Assembly: GCA_018105865.1 (NCBI GenBank)
Contig: CM030832.1
Coordinates: forward strand, 24,729,908 to 24,793,907
Direction of reading: 5' to 3'
Source of the DNA: Metaphire vulgaris
Taxonomy: Eukaryota > Annelida > Clitellata > Crassiclitellata > Megascolecidae
DNA: 64,000 nucleotides
The notes beneath the pieces are model-generated. The model saw nothing but the letters and a program-made list of their open reading frames with translations, was not told where the DNA came from and made no database searches. Position numbers and translations under genes: made by a program. Shown piece by piece: positions 43,793 to 54,600 of the stretch (its first letter is position 1; each line of letters begins with the position of its first letter).

Positions 43793-44456
43793 TCATCATC
43801 ATCGTCATCGTCATCATCATCATCATCATCATCGTCATCATCATCATAATATTTGCTCTCTTCCAACTCATTAGTGGCAATAGCTACTAGTCAGCAGTCA
43901 GAAAACATTGCCAGGCTTTTTTGTCAAATGTTAACTTTCATCCTTCTACGATTGTCAGTTTTCTTTATTTTGAAATCTTCATTTATGTTGTCTATCCATT
44001 TTCTGAGCCTGTCTCTTCCTTTTTTCACCTCTCTTGCTAGCCTCCTTTTTCTGAGTTTGTCCATGATGGTATTCTTTAGCCGAATCCGCTGCCGTTTATC
44101 TTCATTTCTAAGTTTTTGAAGTCTGTTAACTCCAAGAAGTCTCCCTAGGCAGCTCATTTCTGCAACGAGTAGTCTTTTTTCATCTTCTTTTTTGTGACCC
44201 AGGTTTCAGGTCCATATAGTATTTATGGAATGACAACGGTATTGTAGATTTGTATTGTGGTGCTTATTTTAATTTCTTTAGAGTTTCATATGCGTTTCAG
44301 TCTTCCCATTGTCTGCAATCCTTTTGCTATTTTCTGTTTGATGTCTTCTTGGTGGCTTCATTGCTTGTTATTTGTCCTCTTCATATGTAAGGTTTTTGAC
44401 CTGTTCAATTTCTGTACTTTCTAGAGTTAATCGCATCTTTTTTCTCCTGTTTAGGT
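43793..44456 (-). mobile_element. LINE 3' fragment in intron 3 of copy 3
   Basis: Minus strand: STEIEQVKNLTYE, then after stops MSCLGRLLGVNRLQKLRNED, KRQRIRLKNTIMDKLRKRRL, WIDNINEDFK, ending in a CAT run (43793-43848) that is its 3' microsatellite. Copy 2 lacks it: GTTTAGGTTCAATTGC at about 19531 is uninterrupted. Confidence 0.72.
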
Positions 44457-44584
44457 TAATTTATAATTTTATGTTAAAAATATTTTAAGTTAATTTTAAA
44501 AATTCACGACGATAAGAAATGAAGCGAATAAGTTTTATTGTTACATATCTATCATTCATCGTTTCTTATCCAATTATTGAATTA

Positions 44585-44739
44585 CTAGGTGTTTACCCGT
44601 CAAAAATGACGGGGGAGATTGGCTGTTTTACCACCCGACTTTGCAACAATATTTGGTTGTCAATGACAACAGCGTCTTGCAATACCCGCCGTGTTGCGGA
44701 CGGACAGACGCGACAGACATCGAGAATTATATAATAAGA
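44585..44739 (-). mobile_element. Small Helitron, minus strand, 155 bp
   Basis: Read on the minus strand it starts TCTTATTATATAATTCTCG and ends CCCGTCATTTTTGACGGG, TAAACAC, CTAG. The host bases are A and T at the borders. The hairpin before CTAG matches the Helitron end at 20353. Confidence 0.65.
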
Positions 44740-44819
44740 TAAATATCAATGTTGCGATGTATCCACAAGACCACTCCACTTATGCCTTGCTCTGTATGCC
44801 ATGCATAAACTAATGTATG

Positions 44820-45520
44820 TCCGTTAATTGTGCAAAAATGGCCTTCCCTTTCCAGCGCATTTCAGCTAATCCACAGATATCTAGGGATATCCTTTCCATT
44901 TCGTTCTCTAGGATTTGCAATTTTTCTACTTGTAATATGCTTCTTATGTTCCAACTTCCAAGTTCCTAGCTTGAGCCTAGATCTCAGTTGTAAACTTTGT
45001 CTTTGTTTTTCTTCTATTTCTTTGTGTTCCACTCCAGTCACCAACTTTTCGACCCTACCCTGGTTTTCTAACAGGGAACGCGGACCTTGTTTGACCGGGC
45101 GACGTCCGAGCCGGGATGTGTCATAAAAATTCAAACTCTCATCAATGTTGCTTGTAGTGTATGATGGTTAGTACCAGTCTTTCCATCCCGCAGTGACAGA
45201 CCAGTTCCAAGTAATACTCGTGCTTTTCTCTTTCCTTTTGTGTGAGGCTGCTGTTTTCTGGATTCAAGCCAATTTTGCACCACCTTCACTATCCTCACTG
45301 CTGCTGACCAGTCAGGGACCGCCTGTGTCAGCCATCGTTTCAGGGTTCTCGCCAGACCTTCCCACCTTGCGTAGCGCCCAAAGTGATACTTCAGCCAAAG
45401 CCTTCAGCACAGATGGTATAGCCATGACGAGAAATCCCCTACTCAGATGCTTATCCACTCCGCCACGAAGAATCCACAGATCGGCTTTGGAGGGGTGCAC
45501 CATTTGGCTCTAGTGAGGCA
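44820..45520 (-). mobile_element. LINE 5' part (endonuclease start and leader)
   Basis: Minus strand near 44960-44870 reads RLKLGTWKLEHKKHITSRKI, then ANPRERNGKDIPRYLWIS, close to the GTWNVR...L...K..N...EM start of an AP-endonuclease in RTE-like LINEs. Upstream on that strand (to 45520) is a GC-richer leader. It may be the other end of the element at 43793, but native intron DNA lies between. Confidence 0.6.
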
Positions 45521-45596
45521 GCAGGCCAGATGGTGCACAGTAGAAGTTTCAAATAGCCACTTCAAATAATTTATTCAACAATTGACTTGTTTGCAG

Positions 45597-45782
45597 CTTG
45601 TCCTCACGATTTTTACTACGTGCCTGAAGTCAACGAATGTCTCTTTGTCAATGTGAAACCTGTCAACTGGAGCGTGGCTCAGCAAAGCTGTGCAACATTC
45701 AAGAAAGGAGCGCAACTGCTGACAATTCAAGATCCGGTGAAACAGGAAGGAGTGACAAGATATATTAAGTCTGTAATGGCCA
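45597..45782 (+). CDS. Lectin copy 3, exon 4 (N-terminal half of CTLD2)
   Basis: 186 bases, phase 1 to 1, acceptor TTTGCAG and donor GTAAGC. The peptide begins TCPHDFYYVPEVNECLFVN, then WSVAQQSCATFKKGAQLLTI and a helix to YIKSVMA. It is intact and collinear with exon 4 of copies 1 and 2. Confidence 0.9.
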
Positions 45783-45924
45783 GTAAGCAATTTGAATTCA
45801 CATCTAATCTAAGCGGTTGCATAAGATGTAGCCTAGTTTATGGACATTCGAAGTATTCACTTAGCCATTTTGCAGCTTGCACGGTGGCAGGAATCAGAAA
45901 ACTCATATGTGCGTATTAGATCGC

Positions 45925-46545
45925 AGCTTTTAGAATAGACATCGACATAGACTAGACTAGACGCTTTCTAATTTTGATGCGTTACAAATCGTTCAGTTTC
46001 TCAATCTTGGATACTGTCGTTGATTGTTAGCTTTATTCTAGTCTTATACTTCATTGAATATGCTGGGATATTTTATGCGAATATTTTTACAATCACGGTT
46101 TTCTTTCCATATTTTAGCAAGGTGATATAGCTACAAATTTTATTCATATTAACGCTGCTGCTTTTTTCGCTTGTGCTTCGCTCGATAACGACATTGACAC
46201 AATCAAACGCTCACATGATCCTTTTTAACTGTTGATTCCGCTTCTCGCAACCAATCAGCTGATTGACCTGCAACAAAGTATCAGCGGCGCAAATGTATTT
46301 GCATTTACAGAGCGTGCATAGGCTATAGTAGTGATGGGCTATTGCAAAATTTTCATCCATTTAATGAGAATTGTAATTAATTCGACTTGTACATTAACAA
46401 TTACAATCGAGAATTAGGAAAATAGAAAGAGGGCTAATCATACGGGCCTTGGATTTGATCTTTCCCAATTAAATTAGGATTATGAACATCATGAATGTGG
46501 TGTGTAATGAATGTGTTAAAAATTCGAAATTCTAATGCAGTGATG
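45925..46545 (+). repeat. Part of the lectin unit duplicated from 22495
   Basis: Same order of words as at 22495-23070. Ends where CAGTGATGGGCACAAATTT (a hAT-type end) begins at about 46547. Confidence 0.8.
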
Positions 46546-46882
46546 GGCACAAATTTTTATCCGAGGGCCATAAAAGTGTCTGCGATGAAAGCCGAGGGCC
46601 GCACACATTTTTTCGACATTTAGAAGACCTCCCCTTTAAGGTAGATATCCACAGGCCTTGTCGCCAGATAGGCTACTGCATTATCGAAGGCTTTTCTGAA
46701 GTCAACACAGCACGAGTACAAATCCTTGTTAAATTCTACGTATTTCTCTCATAGTTAGTTTTGCCATAATCAGAATTGATTGCCTCTGCTGTGCCCCTCT
46801 CTAGCGTATCATCTGTTCTCGTTTTTCACTTCTGTAGAAAGATTGAGATGAAGATCTTACTTGTACAATGTTCATGTACAGC

Positions 46883-47514
46883 CAGGCCCGCCGAGAGAAA
46901 TTCCGGGCCCTTGTGCAGAATGGCCGGCGGGCCCCGAAAAATTTAAAAAATTGCTGGCGACCCTTTTTTTGCTTGTCATTGTTTTAACCCAAATTAACCG
47001 ACACGTCATGTTGCAACTGTCGAAAACTAGTGATGACCTTTTTTCTTGTCGCTCTTTTTCACACTCAGTAGCGTCATTTCACACTTTTCTTCGGGGCGAG
47101 ATAATTTTTTGGCCAAAATTGGCCAAATTTTGGCAAATTAGAGGCAATTATAGGCAAATTTTGGGCAATTTTTGACAAATTTTGGCAAATTTGAAAATGT
47201 TTGACATTTTTGGGCAAAATTTTGGACAATTTTGGCAATTTTTGTACATTTCACATTTATTTATTTACTTAATACATTATTTCTTCATTTTTCTTGAGGG
47301 CCCGCCTGCCCCTCCCCAAATGACGCCCTTGTTCACACTGTTTTTTTTATGTTTTTGATATCCTCAGGTCCGGGCCCCCCTTTACTCGCTTGGCCCCCTT
47401 TCTTTAGTGTTATTATTGGTATTATTGTTAATTATGCATATTCATCATCGGCCCGGGCCCCCTTCAGACCGCCGGACCCCTGTGAATTCCCCTTGCTCCC
47501 TCTCGGCATCCCTG
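46883..47514. mobile_element. hAT-like element, 632 bp
   Basis: Starts CAGGCCCGCCGAGAGAAATT and ends CCCTCTCGGCATCCCTG. Flanks TGTACAGC and TGTACGGC differ at one base. The middle (47100-47240) is a run of TTTTGGCAAATT units. Related to the element at 29503. Confidence 0.8.
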
Positions 47515-47837
47515 TGTACGGCATAAGAGACTTATGTCTTTATAGTTGCGGCATATCATGTTGTCCTTTTCATTTATTGGGATAATAGTGGTTTTTAAAA
47601 ATCGCTCGGAATAATTTGTGTTTTCCTAAGACTTCGGACTGGAACAAAATTATAAATTAATTACTTAGAATAAGAATTCGATGGCTAGCTATTTAATTAG
47701 CTAATTATTCAGAATTCGAAATTGATTTGCCCATCACTGGCATGTAGTTCTATTTTATTTGTGTGTATATAGCATGCTTTTCTAAAACCATTGTTCTAGC
47801 CACATAATTACGTAGCAATCTGCTAATCAATGCTTAG

Positions 47838-48120
47838 GCAACAACCTGATACTTGCCTCTACCGTGAGTGGGCTGAAGGAGGAAAGCTAGTATGGCTTGG
47901 CGGACAGACGGCAGATCCAGATGATTGTAAGACTCCATATGTTTGGAAGCCAGTAGGAGCTCCTCCGATTCCTTTCACCTACACCAACTGGATTCCCGGA
48001 AAGCCTAATTGTGGCTTCGTGGGTGAGAACTGCGTTATGCTTACGACGAATCCACATTTCAACTATCGATGGGAAGACCTATGGTGCGATTCTCCGCTCT
48101 GTTTTATTTGCGAATTATAA
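47838..48120 (+). pseudogene. Lectin copy 3, exon 5, one base short at its start (frameshift)
   Basis: Corresponds to exon 5 of copies 1 and 2: DTCLYREW, KLVWLGGQTADPDDC, FVWKPVG, GKPNCGF, GENCVML, WEDLWCD, CFICEL and a stop. The acceptor TTAG at 47836-47837 is at the place used in copy 2. From that acceptor to the stop there are 283 bases, against 284 in copy 2, so the exon needs phase 2 while exon 4 leaves in phase 1. Joined as in copy 2, it would reach a TAG about 17 codons in. The body of the exon is open and conserved, so the lesion is recent, or it is an assembly error, or another splice site rescues it. No other AG nearby fits: the one at the GTAG upstream brings in an in-frame TAA. 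Confidence 0.72.
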
Positions 48121-48257
48121 AGAAAGTCTAAAGAACATTTACTGAGCTCAGGTCTCAACTAAAAAACTATATGCTGCTGTGAAAAAAAATAATAATAAAA
48201 ATCATATGTATTTACATAAGTCTTACATAAACTTATTAATATCCATATACACGACCC

Positions 48258-48263
48258 ATTAAA
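48258..48263 (+). promoter_or_regulatory. Candidate polyadenylation signal of lectin copy 3
   Basis: ATTAAA within CATTAAAGAGCATCAAATC, conserved with copy 2 at 26597, about 138 bases after the stop. Confidence 0.5.
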
Positions 48264-48349
48264 GAGCATCAAATCTCTATTACAATGTTGTTCATTCATT
48301 CATTCTCTCATTTGTTCATTCGTTCATCTATTCGTTAGTTCATTGATTC

Positions 48350-48700
48350 AGTTGATCGCTTGAACGGCGTAGGTTTGTCGCGCCAATCTCGTGTTAAGTT
48401 TTCTGTGGCCATTACACAACCCGGAGTGCCTGCCATTTGTGTAAGATTGTAGAGGCTAAGCCCTCACCGATCTACTGGGGCCGGGTACTGTGAGGTCTGA
48501 AGGAGGTCTTTTTACAGTCGAGAGGTGGTCGACTCTCGGTGCGGCGAGCGATGGCATGCACACTGCACAGGCGAGGGCGCAGGGGGCGGGGAAGTTGATG
48601 CTCTGAAGAGCCACATGACCGAAAAGGAATAGATAGACGGCGTCGTGCAATTACTGTTTGTCTATCAATGATACCGGGACAGGCCGGACAGCCTATGTTG
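48350..48700 (-). mobile_element. Old LINE C-terminal piece after copy 3
   Basis: Counterpart of 26700-27060 and 28165. Minus-strand words YLFGHVALQS and KRPPSDLTVPGPSRS mark an RTE-like end. Here it is continuous, which shows the empty site of the 27060 LINE. Confidence 0.55.
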
Positions 48701-49884
48701 TAACTACTGCGTTGGTCGCAAAGTCGAACCAGCTCAGGTGGAATGCTGGTAGTTGTTGAAATTTTCTTGCCTATAAAGTCCTTGTACACCAGCCCCACAG
48801 GAGGCTGGACAGGACTCATAATTCGTAGATCAAAATCTTGTTACGTAGCTGTATCTGTCTTTGGAAGATGAGGTCATAGCGATAGTGGTTCGCACCTGCC
48901 GTTGGAGCTCTGAACGCTGGCTAGGTATGTGAATTCGGGTGCTTTCTGCACCAGGTTCCCATCGACGTTTCTGTGTGTTGCTTTTCTACCAGAATTTATG
49001 TTCTGCAACTTAATTTTTATCCAGGACAAATGTGGTATTAGTTCAGAGGCCATTGATCGAGTGATGTTGAAATGTTCACAGTATATACAGAATCTTCAGG
49101 GGAGAACATCGTCAGGTTAAAAGGTAAAGGTAGGTCCCGTACTCGAGTCCGAGCATTGGGTTCCGGCGCTTATCTCCGGCCTGGGCAATCAGCGACGTAG
49201 GTGGTATAGTCCATTAATCTGGGGTAGGTTGTCAATTCTGTTTTTGACTGAAATAAGCTGTTTCAGACTGACATTGTCCCTTCGCAAACAGTGTCATGTT
49301 AAGAACACGAACGTATTTTATAATAATCTTTATTTCGTGACAAGCACAGCATCAAATAGAACAAAAAACAATAATAAACTAATAATAAACTAATAAGACA
49401 CACACTTTACACAGTACAGCCAAGTAAAACAAACAAAACTCAAATACCTATTCAACTAACATAACATTCATTGCATCATATCCATAACCTCAGACCTCAA
49501 GCACACATTTACTATACAATCAGAGAAAAATAGCGATTTTCCCTTATACTTCATTAAAAAGGATTGCTGCCGGTATTTTACTGCATCATGTGTCAGCTGC
49601 AAACCAACCATATCTCTTATACACTCGATTGTATCTTTACAATAAACGTTAAATATTTTGCAAACAGCCTGCTGGATAAGTCTATGCGAAGCATTTAACG
49701 TGCTTTTGTTATGATATGTTGCTTTATAGGCCTACATACCGCAATAAAAGCAACTTTACATGATTAAGTTCTTGCTTGAGAAATTTGTTTGAGAAATTTT
49801 GATGAATCTCTTACAGGTTTCTTTTCAACGGTATTAAAACGTTTGTACCGATAGAATTAACTGGAATCCATAAACGAATTTCCA
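48701..49884. other. 3' flank of copy 3 and intergenic DNA
   Basis: Matches copy 2 to about 49075. Beyond that, 49130-49210 is a GC-rich stretch (GTCCCGTACTCGAGTCCGAG) and 49320-49760 is AT-rich with no recognised content. Confidence 0.45.
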
Positions 49885-50420
49885 CTAGGTGAACATGATA
49901 AGAAATAAATACAGATGCGTAACGAGGCTATCCGGCGCCCGGGGGCAAAGTGTGCCGTTGGAGCCCCGAACACTGCTGATGAGCAGGAAAAAAGTTCGTC
50001 ACATTGTTCTCAGCGCCCCTCAAGTCTTACGGGCGCCCCTCTTCATAGTAGTGCTGACGAGCAAAAAAAGGTCGTCGCACATATTTATTCTTCTTTATTA
50101 TTCATTTCACTTACTCAAATACCAAATTTTGGCGCCGCCCCCTCCACCTCGGTGCCCGGGGGCATATGCCCCTCCCCTGCCCCTCACTACGCCTCTGAAT
50201 TAATATTTAATAAAAGATATCAGCTGCAGCTGCAAAGCTGCGGGATAGAAACCGAACGGATTATGGGAAGATCAGTAATATTTACATATTGAAATTCCTT
50301 TCACTTGACGTCGTAAACTAAACGACATCATTCGGCTTCACACATCGTCAGCAATTGTGTTCCATTTCAGGTAACGAGACTCATAGCAGAGCAGTGGTAG
50401 GTACAGTGTAGGTACAGTGT
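49885..50420 (+). promoter_or_regulatory. Conserved upstream block of lectin copy 4, split by a MITE
   Basis: Third member. The left part (GAACATGATAAGAAATAAAT) ends at 49911, a 286-base MITE follows, and the block resumes at 50206 with TTTAATAAAAGATATCAGCTG, two overlapping CAGCTG at 50221 and 50227, an octamer with one change (ATTTACAT at 50280), and GTTCCATTTCAGG. The disruption fits the decay of copy 4. Confidence 0.5.
49912..50197. mobile_element. hAT-like MITE, 286 bp, in the upstream block of copy 4
   Basis: Starts CAGATGCGTAACGAGGC and ends CCTCACTACGCCTCTG. Flanks AATAAATA and AATTAATA differ at one base. Removing it rejoins the block found upstream of copies 2 and 3. Confidence 0.85.
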
Positions 50421-51259
50421 TGATCAATGGTTTACAGTATAATATGTTAAAATCGTGCACAGTTATGTAGATTGTTCAAAAGTAATAGGCCTACTATAGT
50501 ATCTAGTAGACCTATGCTTAAGCTCAATCTGTAAATGTTAAAAGCGCTAAAACCAATATGTGTGTTGTAAAATAGGCGATAGTCGTTGAGCTGCGAGGTA
50601 AAAATGCGAGAAGGGAGAGAGGAATTGCAAGCCACTCCAAATTAAAATCGTAAACCTCCGGCGTCCTTGCCTGCCTGACACCGGAGATCAGTGTCACGCC
50701 CAATGAGCGAAACCTTTAACTTTTAAATGAAACCTTATGGCAACTTTCGGGAAGGAGATGGCAACTGGGCTAATACTTAATTTTTATCTCTTAAACTTCG
50801 ATAATGTACGAAAGCCTGCCCCACATTTATGGTTAAACTTTACTAGACTTCAATATATTTATCACGGATTTTACATGTAAACGTATTGAGAACTTTAGTG
50901 TATAGAATCTCTACACCATTACATTTTTTGATCAATCAGTTCTTGATTCTTGACATTTGTTTACAGGATAATTAATCTGGAACGCGTTTATTACAGAAAC
51001 AAATGATTAATATTTGATGCAACAGTTGATTAGATCAAACGGGCAATGACTAAACTGTACTTCTAGAGAGAAATTAATATAAAAACTTCCAAAAGTTTAT
51101 TACACATCGTATATATGCGCCAGGAGAATGACATCGAAAAACGCAGAAATCAAAATGGAAAAATCAACATGAAATTAATTACCAGCAAAAGCATTGTATC
51201 CATTGCTATTGATGCTTTTGCTGCTTCATAAAACTGTATTGATATTTTCATAATAATAT

Positions 51260-51260
<1 letters not shown>
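50420..51260 (+). repeat. Duplicated upstream segment of copy 4
   Basis: Matches 32850-32990 and 34590-35160 of copy 3. Copy 3 carries about 1.6 kb of additional DNA between the two parts. No gene. Confidence 0.7.
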
Positions 51261-51261
<1 letters not shown>

Positions 51262-51296
<35 letters not shown>

Positions 51297-51375
51297 TCCT
51301 AACCTACCAACCATGAACTATGTAATGTGTTCAAAATAGTCCTCCTAGGACAATTTACCACATAAATCTTAACTT

Positions 51376-51419
<44 letters not shown>
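51262..51419 (+). repeat. AAT microsatellites
   Basis: Two AAT runs (51262-51291 and 51378-51418) separated by ordinary sequence. Confidence 0.85.
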
Positions 51420-51648
51420 CAGGCCCGTACGAAATGGGGGTCCAGATGCACCCCCTGGAAAAAAGTAGAGGGTGCAGCGCACCCCTAGAAGACGAGGCTG
51501 GGGTGCAGATCTGCACCCCTTGGAATTTTCGACTCAAAATGTATAGAAAATGACCTTTTTCTGGCTTGTCCACCGAAAAATGTGACAACCAAACACCTCG
51601 CTTCGGAAAATTTGCACCCCCTGTTAAAAATTCGTTCCGGCGTGCCTG
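51420..51648. mobile_element. hAT-like MITE, 229 bp
   Basis: Starts CAGGCCCGTACGAAATGG and ends TTCGTTCCGGCGTGCCTG. Flanks ATAATAAA and ACAATAAA. Inside are several GGTGCA/TGCACC words. The left side abuts an AAT microsatellite. Confidence 0.7.
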
Positions 51649-51689
51649 ACAATAAAATAATAAAGTAATTTAAAGTTGTCTAGGAAGCT

Positions 51690-53470
51690 TAGTGTCGCAG
51701 TTAAGTAAGATAATTCTGATAATCATACTTGAAAGAATACGAGCAAAAACAGAAAGTGAGATGACTATAGAACAAGCAGGATTCCGTGAAGAGAGAGGCA
51801 CACGCGACCAAATAACAAATCTCAGAATACTTCTAGAAAAAGCAAACGAACAACAGGTGCCAGTCTACATGTGTTTTGTGGATTTTAAGAAAGCATTTGA
51901 CTCAGTAAAACATGAGGAACTGTGGTTAAGCATGATAGAGGTGGGATATCCACCGCATCTAATAGAAATTTTGATCAAATTGTATAACAAACAGAAAGCA
52001 AAAGTCAAGGTGGCCGGAACACTGTCAAATTGGCTAAAAATAAAGAAAGGATTAAGGCAGGGCTGTGTTATATCGCCGCATCTGTTTAACATCATGGCAG
52101 AAAAGGTAATGAGAGAAGAACTGGACGGTTTCACGGGGGGCATTAGAATAGGAAGGAAGAAGATTTCAAACTTAAGATGCGCAGACGATATCATACTATT
52201 CGGTGGCTCAAGCAAAGAACTACAAGATTTGGTAACTAGGGTTGATAAAATAGGAAAAAATACAACATGATGATTAATATTGATAAAACCAAGGTAATGG
52301 CAACAAAAGACAAGAGCTGCAACATCAAACTTCAGAGTACAGTATTGGAACAGGTCAACACCTTCCCGTATTTAGGGTACATCATATCAGACGACACTTC
52401 AAGCAAAGCCGACATAAGAAGCAGATTGAATAAAGGACGTGGGGCGGGAACATCATTAAACAAAATACTAGAAAGATGCTCGCTTCGCTCGCGCTCGCTT
52501 CGCTCGCAGTGCAGGATAAATACTAATCCAATACCTATACCTAATACCCAATCATTGAATTCATGCTGAACAACATTTCAATGAAGTACATACGCCACCT
52601 AGCCAAGCTCTGCGCCACGTAATAATTATGCCTATGTACGTTAAAATCACGCAACTGTTACCATTTGTGACGCTATACACGTATTTTTTTTGTTCCTCGA
52701 GCTACGCCCATCAACGCATCGCGACGTTGTACACATTATGACGTTGCAATGAACAATTGAACGTACACTTCGTCAAACGCTTCTTCGACTAAACCGTGTG
52801 GTTACCAATAGCAACGTCGTCTTCGAACATCGCCGTCGCGTAAGGACTAAACGGTCTACCAATAGTCAACGCTCGCCCACCAACGCATCGCGACGCAAGG
52901 ACTAAACGGTCTAAACCGACTACCAATAGTCAACCAATCAGAACGCTTGAAGGTAACAGACAGAGAGACATACAGATAAGGATCTTAATATTATAGATGG
53001 AAAAGTCACAACAGTCCTGTAAGCACAAAAGTCCGGTAATGGTGTGGCCGGTCGCCACATATGGCTGTGAAAGCTGGACAATAATGAAGGAAGATGAACG
53101 GCGCATACAGGCATTCGAAATGAAAGGTTTAAGACAAATAATGAGAGTTTTCTGGAAAGAAAAGAAGACGAATGAGTGGGTAATGGATAAATCAAGAGTT
53201 CAAAGAACCCTACTGGAAACAGTAAAGAAAAGAAAACTTAAATACTGGGGACATATTATGCGAACAAAGCAGAAATGTCTGGAGAAGGATATAATGCAGG
53301 GCACAATGCCTGGATCACGAAAAGGAGGCAGACCAAGAAACAAGTGGGAAGACAACATCAAAGAATGGACTGGACTCACTATCGAGCAGGCGATAAGAAG
53401 AGCAGAAGATCGTAACATCTGGAAGACGACAGTTCATAATGCAACCAATCTTCGGAGCGAAGACGGTTGA
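51690..53470 (+). mobile_element. LINE split by a Helitron
   Basis: Plus-strand frames: ESEMTIEQAGFREERGTRDQ, VYMCFVDFKKAFDSVKHEEL, GLRQGCVISPHLFNIMAEKV, then CADDIILFGGSS where YADD is expected, NIDKTKVMATK, FPYLGYIISDDTSSKADIRS up to SLNKI at 52467. After the Helitron the frame resumes WKSHNSPVSTKVR at 52998, then shifts into VWPVATYGCESWTIMKEDER, LKYWGHIMRTKQKC and GRPRNKWEDNIKEWTGL, ending near LRSEDG. Small frameshifts lie near 52265 and 53035. 5' truncated. The Tyr to Cys change at the catalytic box would kill activity. Confidence 0.9.
52468..52997 (-). mobile_element. Helitron, 530 bp, inserted in a LINE reading frame
   Basis: On the minus strand it starts TCTATAATATTAAGATCC and ends GCGAAGCGAGCATCTTTCTAG. 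Host bases A (52467) and T (52998) border it and no target duplication is present. Closely related to 31614-32167. No coding frame, so non-autonomous. Confidence 0.9.
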
Positions 53471-54600
53471 AGACAAGACACAAGACAAGGAAGCTTAGTA
53501 AGCCTGTGTGAAATCACTGTAGTAAATATCCATATTCAATAATCTAGTTTTCCGAGAATTTACATATTACTGTTTTATGTTTATGTATTTATTAATGACT
53601 GAGCCAGTGGCTATTGATGATGATTGATGATTTTAAAGCCATTCTAAAACGGTATAACGATATTTTTATTTACTTATACTCGTTGACCTTTAATATTGAA
53701 TCCATGACCCATAATCCGCAACACTTAATGCCGTAACACTTAATACCGCGACACTCAATCCCTTTATTTCCCATACGTAAATTCATATATCCTAATCGAT
53801 ATGTGAATATTAGTCATATTTGACAAGTAACAGACAGTTGACTTTGACTTTGACGCCTAGTAGAGGCAGAATATAACCTCGTTTATATTGTATTGTTAAT
53901 GATTTCCATTGTTACTTACACGCTGACTGCAAATAAGCATTTTAAATAACAATACATGCTTTCTTCAACGTTGTCACAATTAGCTAGGGATTAAGTGTCG
54001 CGAGATTATCTGTCGTGATACCTTAATATTTTAGGGTAGTAAAACTGGCTTCATGACATTTGAATATAAACGGCATTAGTAATTGTATAAAATTAATACC
54101 TGCTTTGCTGTAAACAATTAATTATGATTTGTTGCAGTCATTGGAGCAAATCAGTGTTTGAACAGAAAACATCCGTTCGAAATATTTGAATCGCAAACAA
54201 TTATGACGAAATTTTTTGCAGACAAGTAGGAGTCGATTTGAGCTGATATTTGTAGCAGATGCGAAAAAACCAATGTGCTTTTTATAAATATGGAAATCTT
54301 GTCTAATAAGTTAACATCTGCCTATGTCATTTTGAGGGTATAATTTCAAGTCGTTCTTACATGTTATAGCTACAACAAATTTTCCATCTTCAAAATCATC
54401 ACAACTACAGTGTACCATAGGTTATACTAGTGTGGTATAATCATAAATTTCATTTTCAAGCGAGAAACTACTGTTAGAATTTATGTATAATAGACGATTA
54501 AATAGATCGATGCCTGGTTTAATATTTCAGGACAATCTTCTTGAAGTTTAAGTAATTGTCCTGTGGGATATCATACAGTGGTAGATTCATTTGGTGACAG
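53471..54600. other. Upstream region of copy 4 exon 1
   Basis: 53700-53790 has repeated AACACTTAATGCCG-like words. 54110-54600 matches the region before copies 2 and 3 (GTAGCAGATGC, TCTTGTCTAATAAG, GATTAAATAGATCGATGCCT, TAATTGTCCTGTG). Likely old promoter. No gene. Confidence 0.5.
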
